Shown one piece after another: positions 18,039 to 27,140 of a DNA stretch of 64,000 nt. The notes under the pieces were generated by a model. That model saw only the letters and a program-made list of their open reading frames with translations. It was not told the DNA's origin and ran no database searches. Position numbers and translations under genes: made by a program. Where the stretch lies: assembly GCA_002901265.1 (NCBI GenBank), contig PPHI01000038.1:1-64000 (forward strand), read 5' to 3'. This DNA is from Rhodopirellula baltica. Its GTDB lineage: Bacteria; Planctomycetota; Planctomycetia; Pirellulales; Pirellulaceae. The first letter of the stretch is position 1, and every line of letters begins with the position of its first letter.

Positions 18039-19376
18039 TTAGAGCAGGTCCAGCGCTCCATCGCCACAGAACTCTGTTGACCCGAAAGCGTCCAGTGCTC
18101 GATGCCCTAAGCCATGAGCAACAGACATCCAAAGACGATTGTGTGGGACGCCGCCGAAATCAATCGCACGACCAGTACGGAACCCGGCGCCGCCGCCAAC
18201 TAAAAGGAATGGGATGTTGTTTAACGTGTGTGAATTGCCTTCGCCCAGTTCGTTCAACCAGACGATCACTGTATTGTCGAGCAACGTTTCGCCGTCCCGT
18301 CCAGGTTCGGGGATTTCTGACAATCGCTTTGCAAGATAGGCGAGTTCACCGGCAAACCACGCATTGATTTTGCGAAGTTTATCGTGAGCTTGTTGATTGT
18401 TTCGCGGCTCATGTGACAGCGAATGGTGGCCTTCTTCGATCTCCAGCCAACGCATTCTCGCTTGCCCAACGGATCGCATGAACTGCAACGTTGCCACGCG
18501 AGTCATGTTGTTGGCAAGCGCATTGACGATCAAGTCAATCTGCATCCGACTGATCGCTGGAGTGTTGTCGTTGGTGAGCTCGATGTTGGGATCGATTTCC
18601 GGTTCAGGGTGTTGTAACTGCGAATCGCTCGCCGACGCGGCAATTTCCTGCTCCAACTGGCGAACAGATTGCAAATGGCGATCCAGCAACTGCCGATCGG
18701 CGGAACTCAATCGCCGACTAACCTTTTCCAAATCCAGTTTGACCTCATCGATCACACTCGCAACCAACTTGCGATCTTGCTTCCCGCCATACATTTTCTG
18801 GAACATCTGCTCGGGATCATCGATCGGGGCCATCGGGCGATCACTTCCGGCATAGCTCATACGAGTCCAAGGGTCGGCCCGGTCCGGGACCGCAACGCCG
18901 AATTCCAAAGATCCAAATCGAGTCTTGGTTGACTCATTCGCTTGGAAATGATTTCTGACTTCCTGATCGATTGAGATTCCGCTTGCCCATCCGGCCGGCG
19001 TGTGGCCTCCGCCCTGGATATTTCCGGGGTTGAGCTGGCGAGCGGTTAGCAAGCACGACATGCCGCGCATATGGTTGTCGCCATCGCCGCCAACTTGATT
19101 GTTGATCCCCTTCAATATCAGCGTCTGATCCCGAAACGGTTCGAGCGCCGAAAGCATCGGTTTGAGTACCAGACCTTTGTCTTCACCAAAGGAATCCGGC
19201 CAAAACTCATCGGGCAACGTTCCGTTGGGCGAAAACATCACGATCAACCGCTTCGGCGAATCAACAGCAGCCTCGCCCGCAGCCAAACTGTTCAGACTCG
19301 ATAAAAACGGTAACGACGCTGCGCTCACACCTAGCTCGCGCAGGAACCTTCGTCGGCCATTGTTCATAGAACTCAT
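18039..19376 (-). CDS. DUF1552 domain protein
   Basis: A 445-aa Tat-exported protein: RRRFLRELGVSAASLPF leader after MSSMNNG, then the DUF1552 core (LIVMFSPNGTLPDEFWP, GDGDNHMRGMSCLLT, WLNELGEGNSHTLNNIPFLL, near-C-terminal NRLWMSVAHGLGH). The family almost always stands beside DUF1592/DUF1588 cytochrome-like proteins in planctomycetes; function not established. Its ATG overlaps the stop of the upstream DUF1592 gene as ATGA, so the two are translationally coupled. The upstream in-frame extension to 19442 is rejected for that reason. Confidence 0.93.
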   Translation of the reverse strand: MSSMNNGRRRFLRELGVSAASLPFLSSLNSLAAGEAAVDSPKRLIVMFSPNGTLPDEFWPDSFGEDKGLVLKPMLSALEPFRDQTLILKGINNQVGGDGDNHMRGMSCLLTARQLNPGNIQGGGHTPAGWASGISIDQEVRNHFQANESTKTRFGSLEFGVAVPDRADPWTRMSYAGSDRPMAPIDDPEQMFQKMYGGKQDRKLVASVIDEVKLDLEKVSRRLSSADRQLLDRHLQSVRQLEQEIAASASDSQLQHPEPEIDPNIELTNDNTPAISRMQIDLIVNALANNMTRVATLQFMRSVGQARMRWLEIEEGHHSLSHEPRNNQQAHDKLRKINAWFAGELAYLAKRLSEIPEPGRDGETLLDNTVIVWLNELGEGNSHTLNNIPFLLVGGGAGFRTGRAIDFGGVPHNRLWMSVAHGLGHRALDAFGSTEFCGDGALDLL

Positions 19377-21841
19377 CGCGATTCCTCGGTTGAATTGGGT
19401 TGGGGAGCTCGGGTTACGGCCAGTACGGCGATTTCGGTACACAGATTTTGGATGTTGAAGTCATCGTTCGCGAACGACTCACGAAGACGCTCCAGGGTTT
19501 CATCACCCGCTTGATGGGCACTGCGTTGTAGCATGTGCTCATAGAGATGGGTGATGAATGCGAGATGAGCAGAGGGGCTACGGACTGCAAATTTGGCGAC
19601 GTCTCGGGCATTCGATAACTCGATCACATCACCCGTTACCGTCGTATAGAGCGATTGCGTATCGACCGGTTTCTGGTTTTCCAGTTCCCGCCAGCGACCG
19701 ACCGCGTCAAAACTTTCCAGCGTGAACCCCAAAGGGTTAATCACACTGTGACAGGCCATGCATGCGTTGTCTCGCGTTAATAGAGTGACCTTCTCTCGCA
19801 TCGTCAGATCGGAAGGGAATTCGTCGTCTTTGAACGCGATCGCATTGGGTGGCGGGCTGAGGGCGCGACCGACGACGTTTCGTGTCAAGAATACACCGCG
19901 ATGAATTGGCGATGTGTTGTCATGATACGCAAACGCGCTCAACAAATAGGGGTGGGTTATAATCCCAGACCGTTGCCGCTCGTCGAAGCGGACCGTGCGA
20001 AAGACGGCGTCAAACGCCTGGTCAGAATCTGTTTTCGTTTCAGTTGCACCACTCGGAGCCTTCTCGAGCGGATCCGGTCGATAGAGTTCCGCAAGCTTTT
20101 GATTCAGCTTCATCTCTGACGCCAATAAAAGTTGCCGATAGTCAGACTCGCGACTCCAAACGACGTCGTCGATAAAGATCTCTAACGATTCCCGAAGGCC
20201 AGCAACAACTTGCTCGTCGAATTCGGGAAATAACGCGGCGTCTTTGGACAGATCACGGTCTTCAATCTCCAACCATGTTCCAAAAAAACGCCGCATTTTT
20301 GTTTTTGCACGAGGATCTCGCAACATTCGACGGGCAGACGCTTTCACTTCGTCAGCTGTGTCGAGCTGGCCGTTCTTTGCTGCGGAAATCAACTGGTCAT
20401 CAGGAAAGCTGTCCCATAGAGCGAGTGACAGTCTGGTTGCAACAATCTCAGGCGACGGTGATTGGGAAGCGGACGCGAATTCCGGATACAAAAAATAGGG
20501 AGACATCAGCGCAGAGACGATCGCCTTGCGAAGGCCCGTTTCAAGGTCACTCGGATCCGATCGCACGAATCGGTTGATCCGCTCGCGTTCGACTTCGTCC
20601 AATTCGCGGCGGAAAGCTGACTGGGTAAACCGCTCGGCAAATCGCACAATCGCTTCGGTTCGGTCTTCCTTCTCATCGAGCGATGCTAACAACGGCAAAC
20701 GTGCGGCGACTTCTGATGCGGTTTGGATTGCTCCTTTCATCACCGAAGCTTGCCACTGCTCCGATACAGAACTTCCACGTTCGAACCCCAGGCTACGATC
20801 ATCTGGCGGGAAAGGAACATCGCAGGCAAATGTTCGTGGCGAGTCATCCGTGGTCAGATGTTTAAAATCCAAAACTGACCAAGTGCCATGCGGAGGTTTC
20901 CATTCCAATTTGACGCTTGCAGACGGCTCCAAATATTTGAAAAACTCGAGCCTGATTGGATAGTCACGGCCGCCGAGTAAGAACATGGAACCCGCCTTTT
21001 GGCGTTTCTTTCCCGATCCAACCCAATCGTCGATCAATGCTTCGTTGTCGCCGGACGAACGATCATCACGAAGCGATCCGGTATTCGGCCGCGGGTCAAA
21101 GTTGAGATAAAGTCGTGCTCCATTTTCAGTTGTCAGACGAAACTGATAGTCACCCGTATGATCCGCTCGTAAACTGCCCTGCCAAACGATTGCGAATTGG
21201 TCACCATCGATACTTGGAACTGGACCGTGCTGACCAAAGTCAAACGCCATGTACGTGTCACTACGATAGTGACCAAGACGTTGTGCCTTGTTCATTCCTT
21301 CCGACTGAAAGTACTCGCCACGCAATCCCGCAATCGCTTGTCCGCCACGGCGCATCCGCCCGGCGTTTTGCGCACGATTCGATGGACTGCCTTCGACAGC
21401 CGGCGTGAAGCGACCAATCAAATCGGCCAACACATTTCGATACTGAGCGACCGTCAGACGTGTCAGCTGTGAAGTCTGATTCGTCTTGCTGCTGGAAGCA
21501 AACTGTTCGCGAATGTAGCGAGCCAGCACTACAGCATCTTCTCCGACGCAGGACTCAGGATCTTCTTCCGGCATCGTTTCCGAGATGACTTGAGTCATTT
21601 GCTCAAGCGATTGGTCATAATCGAAAGGCATCGCGTAGCCATCATTAACACCCTGTCCCTGCTCGCCGTGGCAGCGTTCGCATTGATCGCGATAGAGTTT
21701 CGCGGCGCGCGAAAGATCGGCTTCGGTCTCGACCTGCGGCGGATTCGCAACGAGGTGAGTTGAACAGAGAGCTACTGCAGCGATTACCGTCGTGCAGCGA
21801 ATCACACGGTGAATGATGCGGAAGACGAAGCTTCTTGACAT
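19373..21841 (-). CDS. DUF1587/1592/1588/1585 cytochrome-like protein with PA14 domain
   Basis: An 822-aa exported protein. Signal peptide to about residue 32, then a cytochrome c domain with the haem motif CERCH at 54-58, then the DUF1587-type LTVAQYRNVLADLIG segment, a PA14 domain at roughly 165-315 (GLRGEYFQ ... FRLTTENGARLYLN), then DUF1592, DUF1588 (HPYLLSAFAYHDNTSPIHRG) and a DUF1585 tail with a second conserved Cys/His motif CMACHSVINPLGF. This is the usual planctomycete partner of DUF1552. PA14 often binds glycans, so a surface role on polysaccharides is an inference. First gene of the coupled pair. Confidence 0.93.
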   Translation of the reverse strand: MSRSFVFRIIHRVIRCTTVIAAVALCSTHLVANPPQVETEADLSRAAKLYRDQCERCHGEQGQGVNDGYAMPFDYDQSLEQMTQVISETMPEEDPESCVGEDAVVLARYIREQFASSSKTNQTSQLTRLTVAQYRNVLADLIGRFTPAVEGSPSNRAQNAGRMRRGGQAIAGLRGEYFQSEGMNKAQRLGHYRSDTYMAFDFGQHGPVPSIDGDQFAIVWQGSLRADHTGDYQFRLTTENGARLYLNFDPRPNTGSLRDDRSSGDNEALIDDWVGSGKKRQKAGSMFLLGGRDYPIRLEFFKYLEPSASVKLEWKPPHGTWSVLDFKHLTTDDSPRTFACDVPFPPDDRSLGFERGSSVSEQWQASVMKGAIQTASEVAARLPLLASLDEKEDRTEAIVRFAERFTQSAFRRELDEVERERINRFVRSDPSDLETGLRKAIVSALMSPYFLYPEFASASQSPSPEIVATRLSLALWDSFPDDQLISAAKNGQLDTADEVKASARRMLRDPRAKTKMRRFFGTWLEIEDRDLSKDAALFPEFDEQVVAGLRESLEIFIDDVVWSRESDYRQLLLASEMKLNQKLAELYRPDPLEKAPSGATETKTDSDQAFDAVFRTVRFDERQRSGIITHPYLLSAFAYHDNTSPIHRGVFLTRNVVGRALSPPPNAIAFKDDEFPSDLTMREKVTLLTRDNACMACHSVINPLGFTLESFDAVGRWRELENQKPVDTQSLYTTVTGDVIELSNARDVAKFAVRSPSAHLAFITHLYEHMLQRSAHQAGDETLERLRESFANDDFNIQNLCTEIAVLAVTRAPQPNSTEESR

Positions 21842-21949
21842 TGATCGTCGGTAGGTTGGAAGGCGGGCGGGACCTTCATCTTACCGAATCTAGAAGCGTC
21901 AAACTGCCAATGTTCAACGGACCTAAAATAAACTTCCCAAACCAGTCGT

Positions 21950-22819
21950 CTATTCGATATCAGTCATGACACCGCCGGGATGATCGCTCAGCCCATCAAG
22001 TAGCTCCGGTTCGACAATATTTTTGACCCCTTCGGCCTTGAATCCACTGACAATCGTGTGGCTGAGAAGCTCTTTTTTATTGTTCGAGGAAATTACTTTT
22101 GCGCCTTTGTAGACATTCTGAGCGGCGCTATGTGTCAGGTTCGTATCGGCGTTCAGGACGAACGGTTTTCCAAAGGTGAATTCGGCAAACATTGCATTGC
22201 CAGTACGTGCCATCATCCCGCTGGTACCTTTACCGCCCGATCCGCCGCCTTGTGGGGCATGAAAGTTGTACATCTGGATATTGTTAACGATAACGCCTTC
22301 AGGACGCCGTTCGCCGGCAAGGTTCAACGCGGCGACATCCATTGGCGTCTCACGTTGGCGACGCGGATACCGTGATTCGGGTTGCTCCTCGGGTTCGTTG
22401 CCCTCGTCATCCTCCATCACTGTCTGCTTAAAGAAATTCTTCGCAACGCCGGGATGATTGATGTAGTCCGGCATTCCGACGTGCTGAAACGTCGTTTTCG
22501 TTTTGTCAGTAATCACATAAGCGTACGCTTGCTCGCGCCCAGTTGCTGGCTGGATCACCTTAGGACCGCTTCGCAGATTGAAAGTCCGGAGCTTCTGATT
22601 CGCGTTTTCAGGCTTAATCACGATCTCCCCATTCGGAAACTCATCCCGGAGGATTGCCATAAACAACTTGGAGTTCTTACTGGCTTCTTGGATGAAGCCC
22701 ACATCGACCTTGTTCTTCTTGAGAAAACGGACGAGTCGTCGCAGCTTGAGCTTGTCCGAAGTGCCATGTGCGTTGAAAGAAAAGACACGTGTTCGGTGTT
22801 TACTCGGTTTATTTGGCAC
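21950..22819 (-). CDS. endonuclease/exonuclease/phosphatase-fold protein, CdtB/DNase I-like
   Basis: A 289-aa protein whose motifs follow the DNase I/CdtB order: VFSFNAHG (strand 1 Asn), VGFIQEA (catalytic Glu), YAYVITDKTKT, a histidine motif MYNFHAPQGGG, FVLNADTN (Asp-x-Asn) and a final LSDHPGGV (Asp-His). The spacing suits a Mg-dependent phosphodiester or phosphate ester hydrolase. The acidic, charged insert at about 135-155 (EDDEGNEPEEQPESRYPRRQ) is unusual. No signal peptide is visible. GTG at 22819 is the only start after an upstream in-frame stop. Whether it cuts DNA or dephosphorylates lipids is not decided. It is flanked by unrelated genes on both sides. Confidence 0.7.
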   Translation of the reverse strand: MPNKPSKHRTRVFSFNAHGTSDKLKLRRLVRFLKKNKVDVGFIQEASKNSKLFMAILRDEFPNGEIVIKPENANQKLRTFNLRSGPKVIQPATGREQAYAYVITDKTKTTFQHVGMPDYINHPGVAKNFFKQTVMEDDEGNEPEEQPESRYPRRQRETPMDVAALNLAGERRPEGVIVNNIQMYNFHAPQGGGSGGKGTSGMMARTGNAMFAEFTFGKPFVLNADTNLTHSAAQNVYKGAKVISSNNKKELLSHTIVSGFKAEGVKNIVEPELLDGLSDHPGGVMTDIE

Positions 22820-23194
22820 AGCGTTCTGATTGGGAAGATGTAAAGAATCGGTTCATCCAGGACGTCGGTTTGATGCCCTCTGTTTTCCCGCATCCAGGCA
22901 GATAGGTGCTATAGAATTCCAGATTTATCAGGAATTCATCTCGTTTTTAAAAACGCTCAGTGACAACGATTGCCACCGCTGGCGGCTCTAGATCGGACGC
23001 TTGATCCCAGATCGCTGAGGGGCTGCCCTCAGGAGGCGTACAGTTGTGACGTAATTTTGCTCCCCCGATCGATTGCCAGCCAGCCCGCTAATTTTGCGTC
23101 CTAGGTTTCCACAACGCTGCGACGCGGTCCAACCTGTCGACGCAGCCGAACGTCGACATCAAAACCGAACCACTAAGCTGCCTCGTGTGGACCC
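22820..23194. other. intergenic region with small hairpin
   Basis: Divergent gap of 375 bp between the nuclease and the DHH gene. The only structure seen is a perfect 7-4-7 hairpin CTGAGGG-gctg-CCCTCAG at 23015-23032, about 160 bp upstream of the DHH start. No clear promoter pair. Confidence 0.3.
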
Positions 23195-24151
23195 ATGACC
23201 GATACAAACCAACAATACCGATTGCTAACTCGAAGCGACTTCGACGGACTCGTCTGTGCGCTGCTACTGAAAGAACTCGGAATCTTGGGTGAAATCAAAT
23301 TCGTTCACCCCAAAGACATGCAAGACGGTCTGGTCGAAGTGACAGAGAACGACATCCTGACGAATCTGCCTTATGTCGACGGATGTTATCTGTGCTTCGA
23401 CCACCATTCCAGCGAAGAGATTCGCAACGAAGGCGAGCATCGCGACAACTACGTTCTATCAACCCAAGCGGATTCCGCGGCACGGGTTGTTTACGATCAC
23501 TACGGTGGACGCGAACGCTTCCCCGCAATCAGCGAAGAAATGATGACGGCGGTCGATAAAGCTGACGCGGCGAAGTTCACTGCTGACGAGATCAAGAACC
23601 CACAAGGATGGCCACTGCTGTCATTCTTGATGGACGCTCGAACCGGTTTGGGACGCTTCCACGAATTCCGCGTCTCGAACTACCAGTTGATGATGGACTT
23701 GATCGACTGCTGCCGCGACCTGGACATCGAAGACATTCTCTTGCTACCTGACGTCCGTGAACGCGTCGAACTTTATCGAGAGCACCAACAACGGGCTGTC
23801 GATCAAATCCGACGCTGTGCTTCAGTTCACGAGAACTTAGTCGTGTTGGACTTGCGCGAGGAGGAAACGATCTTCGCAACGAATCGATTCACGGTTTATG
23901 CACTTTTCCCCGCATGTAACATTTCGATCCATGTGCTTTGGGGAAAGCAACAGCAGAACACCGTCTTTACGATCGGCAAGTCGATCATTGACCGGTCCTG
24001 CCAAACGGATGTCGGCGAGTTGTGTCTGCAGTACGGCGGTGGCGGACATGAGGCCGCAGGTACCTGCCAAGTCAGCCACGAAGACGCGCCGCGTGTGTTG
24101 AATGAACTGATCACACGCATCAACAGTGATCAGGGCGCGCTGACTGTCTGA
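23195..24151 (+). CDS. DHH/DHHA1 family phosphoesterase
   Basis: A 318-aa soluble phosphodiesterase of the DHH superfamily (RecJ, NrnA, exopolyphosphatase and similar). Motif I is DFDGL (Asp15, Asp17), motif III is FDHHS (Asp69, His70, His71), a DKADAAKF motif follows near 128, and the C-terminal DHHA1 domain carries GGGGHEAAGT. These residues hold the two Mn ions, so the protein should be active on short oligonucleotides, cyclic dinucleotides or polyphosphate; the substrate cannot be read from the sequence. ATG at 23195 puts the first catalytic motif at its usual place. It stands alone, transcribed away from the nuclease gene. Confidence 0.88.
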   Translation: MTDTNQQYRLLTRSDFDGLVCALLLKELGILGEIKFVHPKDMQDGLVEVTENDILTNLPYVDGCYLCFDHHSSEEIRNEGEHRDNYVLSTQADSAARVVYDHYGGRERFPAISEEMMTAVDKADAAKFTADEIKNPQGWPLLSFLMDARTGLGRFHEFRVSNYQLMMDLIDCCRDLDIEDILLLPDVRERVELYREHQQRAVDQIRRCASVHENLVVLDLREEETIFATNRFTVYALFPACNISIHVLWGKQQQNTVFTIGKSIIDRSCQTDVGELCLQYGGGGHEAAGTCQVSHEDAPRVLNELITRINSDQGALTV

Positions 24152-24354
24152 TCCAAACAATCAAACGTCATCCTCTCAGGGGCTTCGCGTCAGCCGGAGT
24201 CCCTGTGTATCGGAGTCGCTAAGTATCGATCAACTAGCGACCCCGTTAATCGACAAACTTGTTCTCTCCCAATGTCGCCTACGCTTGGCAAAACCAGCGG
24301 TAGAGAACGATACTTTCGCGGCGGAAAGGGCGACAATCGAAAGTTAACCGGACG

Positions 24355-25704
24355 CTAGCGGATTTGAATCACGTGGCGAACAGGACGAACCGCGTCTCGG
24401 ACCGCTTGGGCCAGTGGAGCGTGTTCCTTTTCAGAGTCCGCAACGGCTTGCTCCATGTTGTCACGTGCGGCACGCCCATGGAAAATCTGCTTGATCTGCT
24501 TCGTTTCGTAAGCCTGCTTTTCTGCAACCGCGTCATCGACTCGTGCAAACGCACCACAGAACGGGTTGCTGGTGAACTCGGCTGCAAGGTTGATACCCTC
24601 GCGTAGCTGGCTGGCGGAGAACGTCTTCGACGCACCGCCCCAGGTAATCGTGGCCAGACCGCTGACTCCGGTCACTTTTAATGTCAATCGATTCAGCTTT
24701 TCATCGAACGGAATGAATGTCATTCCCGATCGGACGGAGTTATCTCGATCGATCGGTCCGGGAGCGCAGAAACAGTATCGTGTGCTGGTTAAAGCAACTT
24801 CACCGTTGTCAAATCCGTCGACGTTGTGACCATCAGTCGCTGTTGCGGTCTTGTTTTGCAAGTCGACGGAAATTGTCCCGAGATCACCATCCAATCCAAG
24901 TGATTCAAGGAACGCATAAGCCATGATCGCGTGTCCGGCCCAGTCAGGGTGAATGCCATCGCGGCCGACCATTTCGTAGGGCTTCGAGCCGTCGCCGGGG
25001 TAGAGCCCCGGTGCGGCAACGCGTGCTTTATACATCGGCCAAAAGATGTCTGCAAAAGCGACACCTTCGTTCTCGGCGACTTGCATCGCGATGTCACGCA
25101 GCGCACACAGGTGTTGGTTATGCTCTTCCAGCGTTCCGACGCGTGAACCGACCCAAGTGGCAAGCTTGCCACTGCACCCGGGCGAACCGACGACGACTTT
25201 CGAACCGGCATTCTTTAAACGGCGAACGATTGCGGTGTAGTGATCTTCGTACCATTTGCCGTTAGTTACATCAAATGGGCGATAACGAGCATCGTTCATA
25301 CCGTAACAAAGCGTGGCAACTGTCGGATCAAATCGCAGGCAATCGTTTTCCATACGACGCAAGAAGCCGTCAGTCTTTTCGCCACTCCAGCCATACTGGC
25401 GAACAGAGATCTCGAGTTCTGGCATGCACGCGGTCAAATAGGTTTCGATCAGCCGCGAGTACATTCGCTGTTCGGTAATCGAATCACCGATGATGGCAAG
25501 CCGATCGCCTTTTTTCAGCATCATCGCGCCGGCTGCCGGAGCCTTGCGTGGATTCAGTTTCTGAAACGCTTCGCCTTCCGGTTTCGGTTCGTATTCGTAG
25601 GGCCCCAATTGAGGCATCGGTAGTTGGTCTTGAGCGAGAGCATGAGAGCTGACGCAAAGCACAAGCGAAGCCGAATAGAGAGAAGAGAGCAGTAGCGAGC
25701 GCAT
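24355..25704 (-). CDS. secreted SGNH/GDSL hydrolase
   Basis: A 449-aa exported esterase-like hydrolase. Signal peptide ends at about SSHALA. The SGNH blocks are present: block I IIGDSITEQ with nucleophile Ser75, block III YGMNDARY (Asn), and block V GRDGIHPDWAGH with the catalytic Asp and His. The C-terminal 180 residues are a beta-rich extension (LTLKVTGVSG ... FTSNPFCG) followed by a helical tail. Planctomycetes carry many such proteins, thought to deacetylate polysaccharides; substrate unknown here. The single gene is flanked by 200-bp and 65-bp gaps. Confidence 0.9.
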   Translation of the reverse strand: MRSLLLSSLYSASLVLCVSSHALAQDQLPMPQLGPYEYEPKPEGEAFQKLNPRKAPAAGAMMLKKGDRLAIIGDSITEQRMYSRLIETYLTACMPELEISVRQYGWSGEKTDGFLRRMENDCLRFDPTVATLCYGMNDARYRPFDVTNGKWYEDHYTAIVRRLKNAGSKVVVGSPGCSGKLATWVGSRVGTLEEHNQHLCALRDIAMQVAENEGVAFADIFWPMYKARVAAPGLYPGDGSKPYEMVGRDGIHPDWAGHAIMAYAFLESLGLDGDLGTISVDLQNKTATATDGHNVDGFDNGEVALTSTRYCFCAPGPIDRDNSVRSGMTFIPFDEKLNRLTLKVTGVSGLATITWGGASKTFSASQLREGINLAAEFTSNPFCGAFARVDDAVAEKQAYETKQIKQIFHGRAARDNMEQAVADSEKEHAPLAQAVRDAVRPVRHVIQIR

Positions 25705-25769
25705 CGGGTGAGTTCAGATTCGGGGAGGGGGTGGAAAAGGCAGCTGCCAAGTCGTGGGCCCCTATCGTA

Positions 25770-26276
25770 TCACCAGGGCAGCCGACAGACGCCCCATTGC
25801 CCATGATTTTCGTCCACGGCTACTTCGATCCAGGTCAACGCGTCGCCGAACTGGGCTCGTGTTTTTTCGCGGACCCGCTCGGCGATCACACGGGCCATCT
25901 CTTCGGCCGTGGTGTTAATCACCGGCAAAAGCACGCAATCTTCGTTGGGAAATACCCAACGACGGTCGCGAAACGTGGCGGTCGTTTCCTTGTCATCGCT
26001 GGTGACTTTGATTTCCGCGTGATCGGTCGGCAAAACGACGTGGTGGTCTAGCGCCATTGTCTGTTCCAATACCGCATCACGCAGTGCGATAAAGTCGACG
26101 ACATAACGATTTTCGTCCAGCGGCCCTTCAACACTGGCCCGCACACCATAGTTATGGCCGTGCAATCGCTCGCAGATATCACCGGCAAAGGTGATGAAGT
26201 GGGCTGCCGAAAAGACGAATTGTTCTTTTGTGACGTCGACGCGAAATGTCGGCGTCCCTTGGCCTTGATGGGACAT
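25770..26276 (-). CDS. 6-pyruvoyl-tetrahydropterin synthase/QueD-like protein
   Basis: A 168-aa pterin-fold enzyme. The three zinc histidines are His26 (AAHF), His39 and His41 (HGHNY), and the catalytic Cys35 sits four residues before HGH, as in QueD/PTPS. The DFIALRDAV and LDHHVVLP motifs are present. A charged insert around 90-110 (SDDKETTATFRDRRWVF) lengthens it beyond the 120-aa QueD core. Last gene of a three-gene operon: it starts 3 bp after the CitG-like stop. The context suggests a pterin cofactor pathway (tetrahydromethanopterin in planctomycetes) rather than queuosine, but no other pathway gene is in view. Confidence 0.85.
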   Translation of the reverse strand: MSHQGQGTPTFRVDVTKEQFVFSAAHFITFAGDICERLHGHNYGVRASVEGPLDENRYVVDFIALRDAVLEQTMALDHHVVLPTDHAEIKVTSDDKETTATFRDRRWVFPNEDCVLLPVINTTAEEMARVIAERVREKTRAQFGDALTWIEVAVDENHGQWGVCRLPW

Positions 26277-26279
26277 GAT

Positions 26280-27140
26280 TCAGTTCGAAACGTTGGTGCG
26301 GAGGAGTACGTAAAGCCCGGCGGCGATCAGATCGGCAGTCGTTCCGGGGTTGATTGGTCGAGCTTGGTCGGTTCGTAAGTAGTTATCGAACGCCGCTCGC
26401 GCGGCTGGATTTTGATGATCAAAGTCCGCACGGGCTTGTACCGTCGCGGCAATCTTTGGCCCGAATTTTCGTTCGATCAAGCTATCGGTTCGAGTCGCCA
26501 GCAGACGCAAGTGCGCGACGGCGATTCCGGTTATCAAGTCTTGCTGTTCGGCAATCGCTTGGTCAATCGTCGGAACGACTTCGTGCAATAGATCAGTGAA
26601 CCCATCACTGTAGTTTTCGGCAATCCGATCACGCTCACGCGCCGAACGCATCGCAAGCTGAAAAGTTGGTGGGGCGGCGGCACCAAGGTCCATGTCGTCG
26701 ACCTTGCCCATTCCACCAGGATGCGCCGCGTTGATTGCCGCGTACAAATTCCGCGAGTCATCCGCATCCAAGCTGTCGATCAGATTGCAAATTGCTCTCG
26801 AAAGCTCCGCTAAATCTGGAAGGCCTTCAAACGCACGGTCAACTTGCACGAGCGGCCCGATCAGCAGCAGGATTCCCAAGTTGACGTTGGTACCAACTTC
26901 CTTCGCCACCCGCGTGACGGCTTCAAGAACTGGCAGGCTAAATCGGTCAAAAGGCCCCGCGAATGCAGTCGCCGAGATCTCGGCAGCCTGAACGAATTGC
27001 TCGAAGCAGAGATCGTTGAACGAGTGACCGGGAAAAACGTTTCCTGCCTTGGGGGCGGTCGCCTCCAACAGACAAGCCCAGCGCACGCCCGCTTCCGGCG
27101 TGTCACACAGATGTCGATAGGGGTCCAGGATCCGGTTCAC
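26280..27140 (-). CDS. CitG-like triphosphoribosyl-dephospho-CoA synthase family protein
   Basis: A 286-aa all-helical protein of the CitG family (PF01874 type): the APKAGNVFPGHSF motif near residue 27, then TNVNLGILLLIGPL and AAHPGGMGKVDDMD. True CitG makes the citrate-lyase cofactor precursor; no citrate lyase genes are near. Free-standing homologues occur in the tetrahydromethanopterin gene sets of methylotrophs and planctomycetes, which agrees with the pterin-synthase gene just downstream. I infer that role. The GTG at 27140 overlaps the stop of the alpha/beta hydrolase gene (GTGA), so the two are coupled; the longer frame to 27263 lies inside that gene and is rejected. Confidence 0.8.
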   Translation of the reverse strand: MNRILDPYRHLCDTPEAGVRWACLLEATAPKAGNVFPGHSFNDLCFEQFVQAAEISATAFAGPFDRFSLPVLEAVTRVAKEVGTNVNLGILLLIGPLVQVDRAFEGLPDLAELSRAICNLIDSLDADDSRNLYAAINAAHPGGMGKVDDMDLGAAAPPTFQLAMRSARERDRIAENYSDGFTDLLHEVVPTIDQAIAEQQDLITGIAVAHLRLLATRTDSLIERKFGPKIAATVQARADFDHQNPAARAAFDNYLRTDQARPINPGTTADLIAAGLYVLLRTNVSN

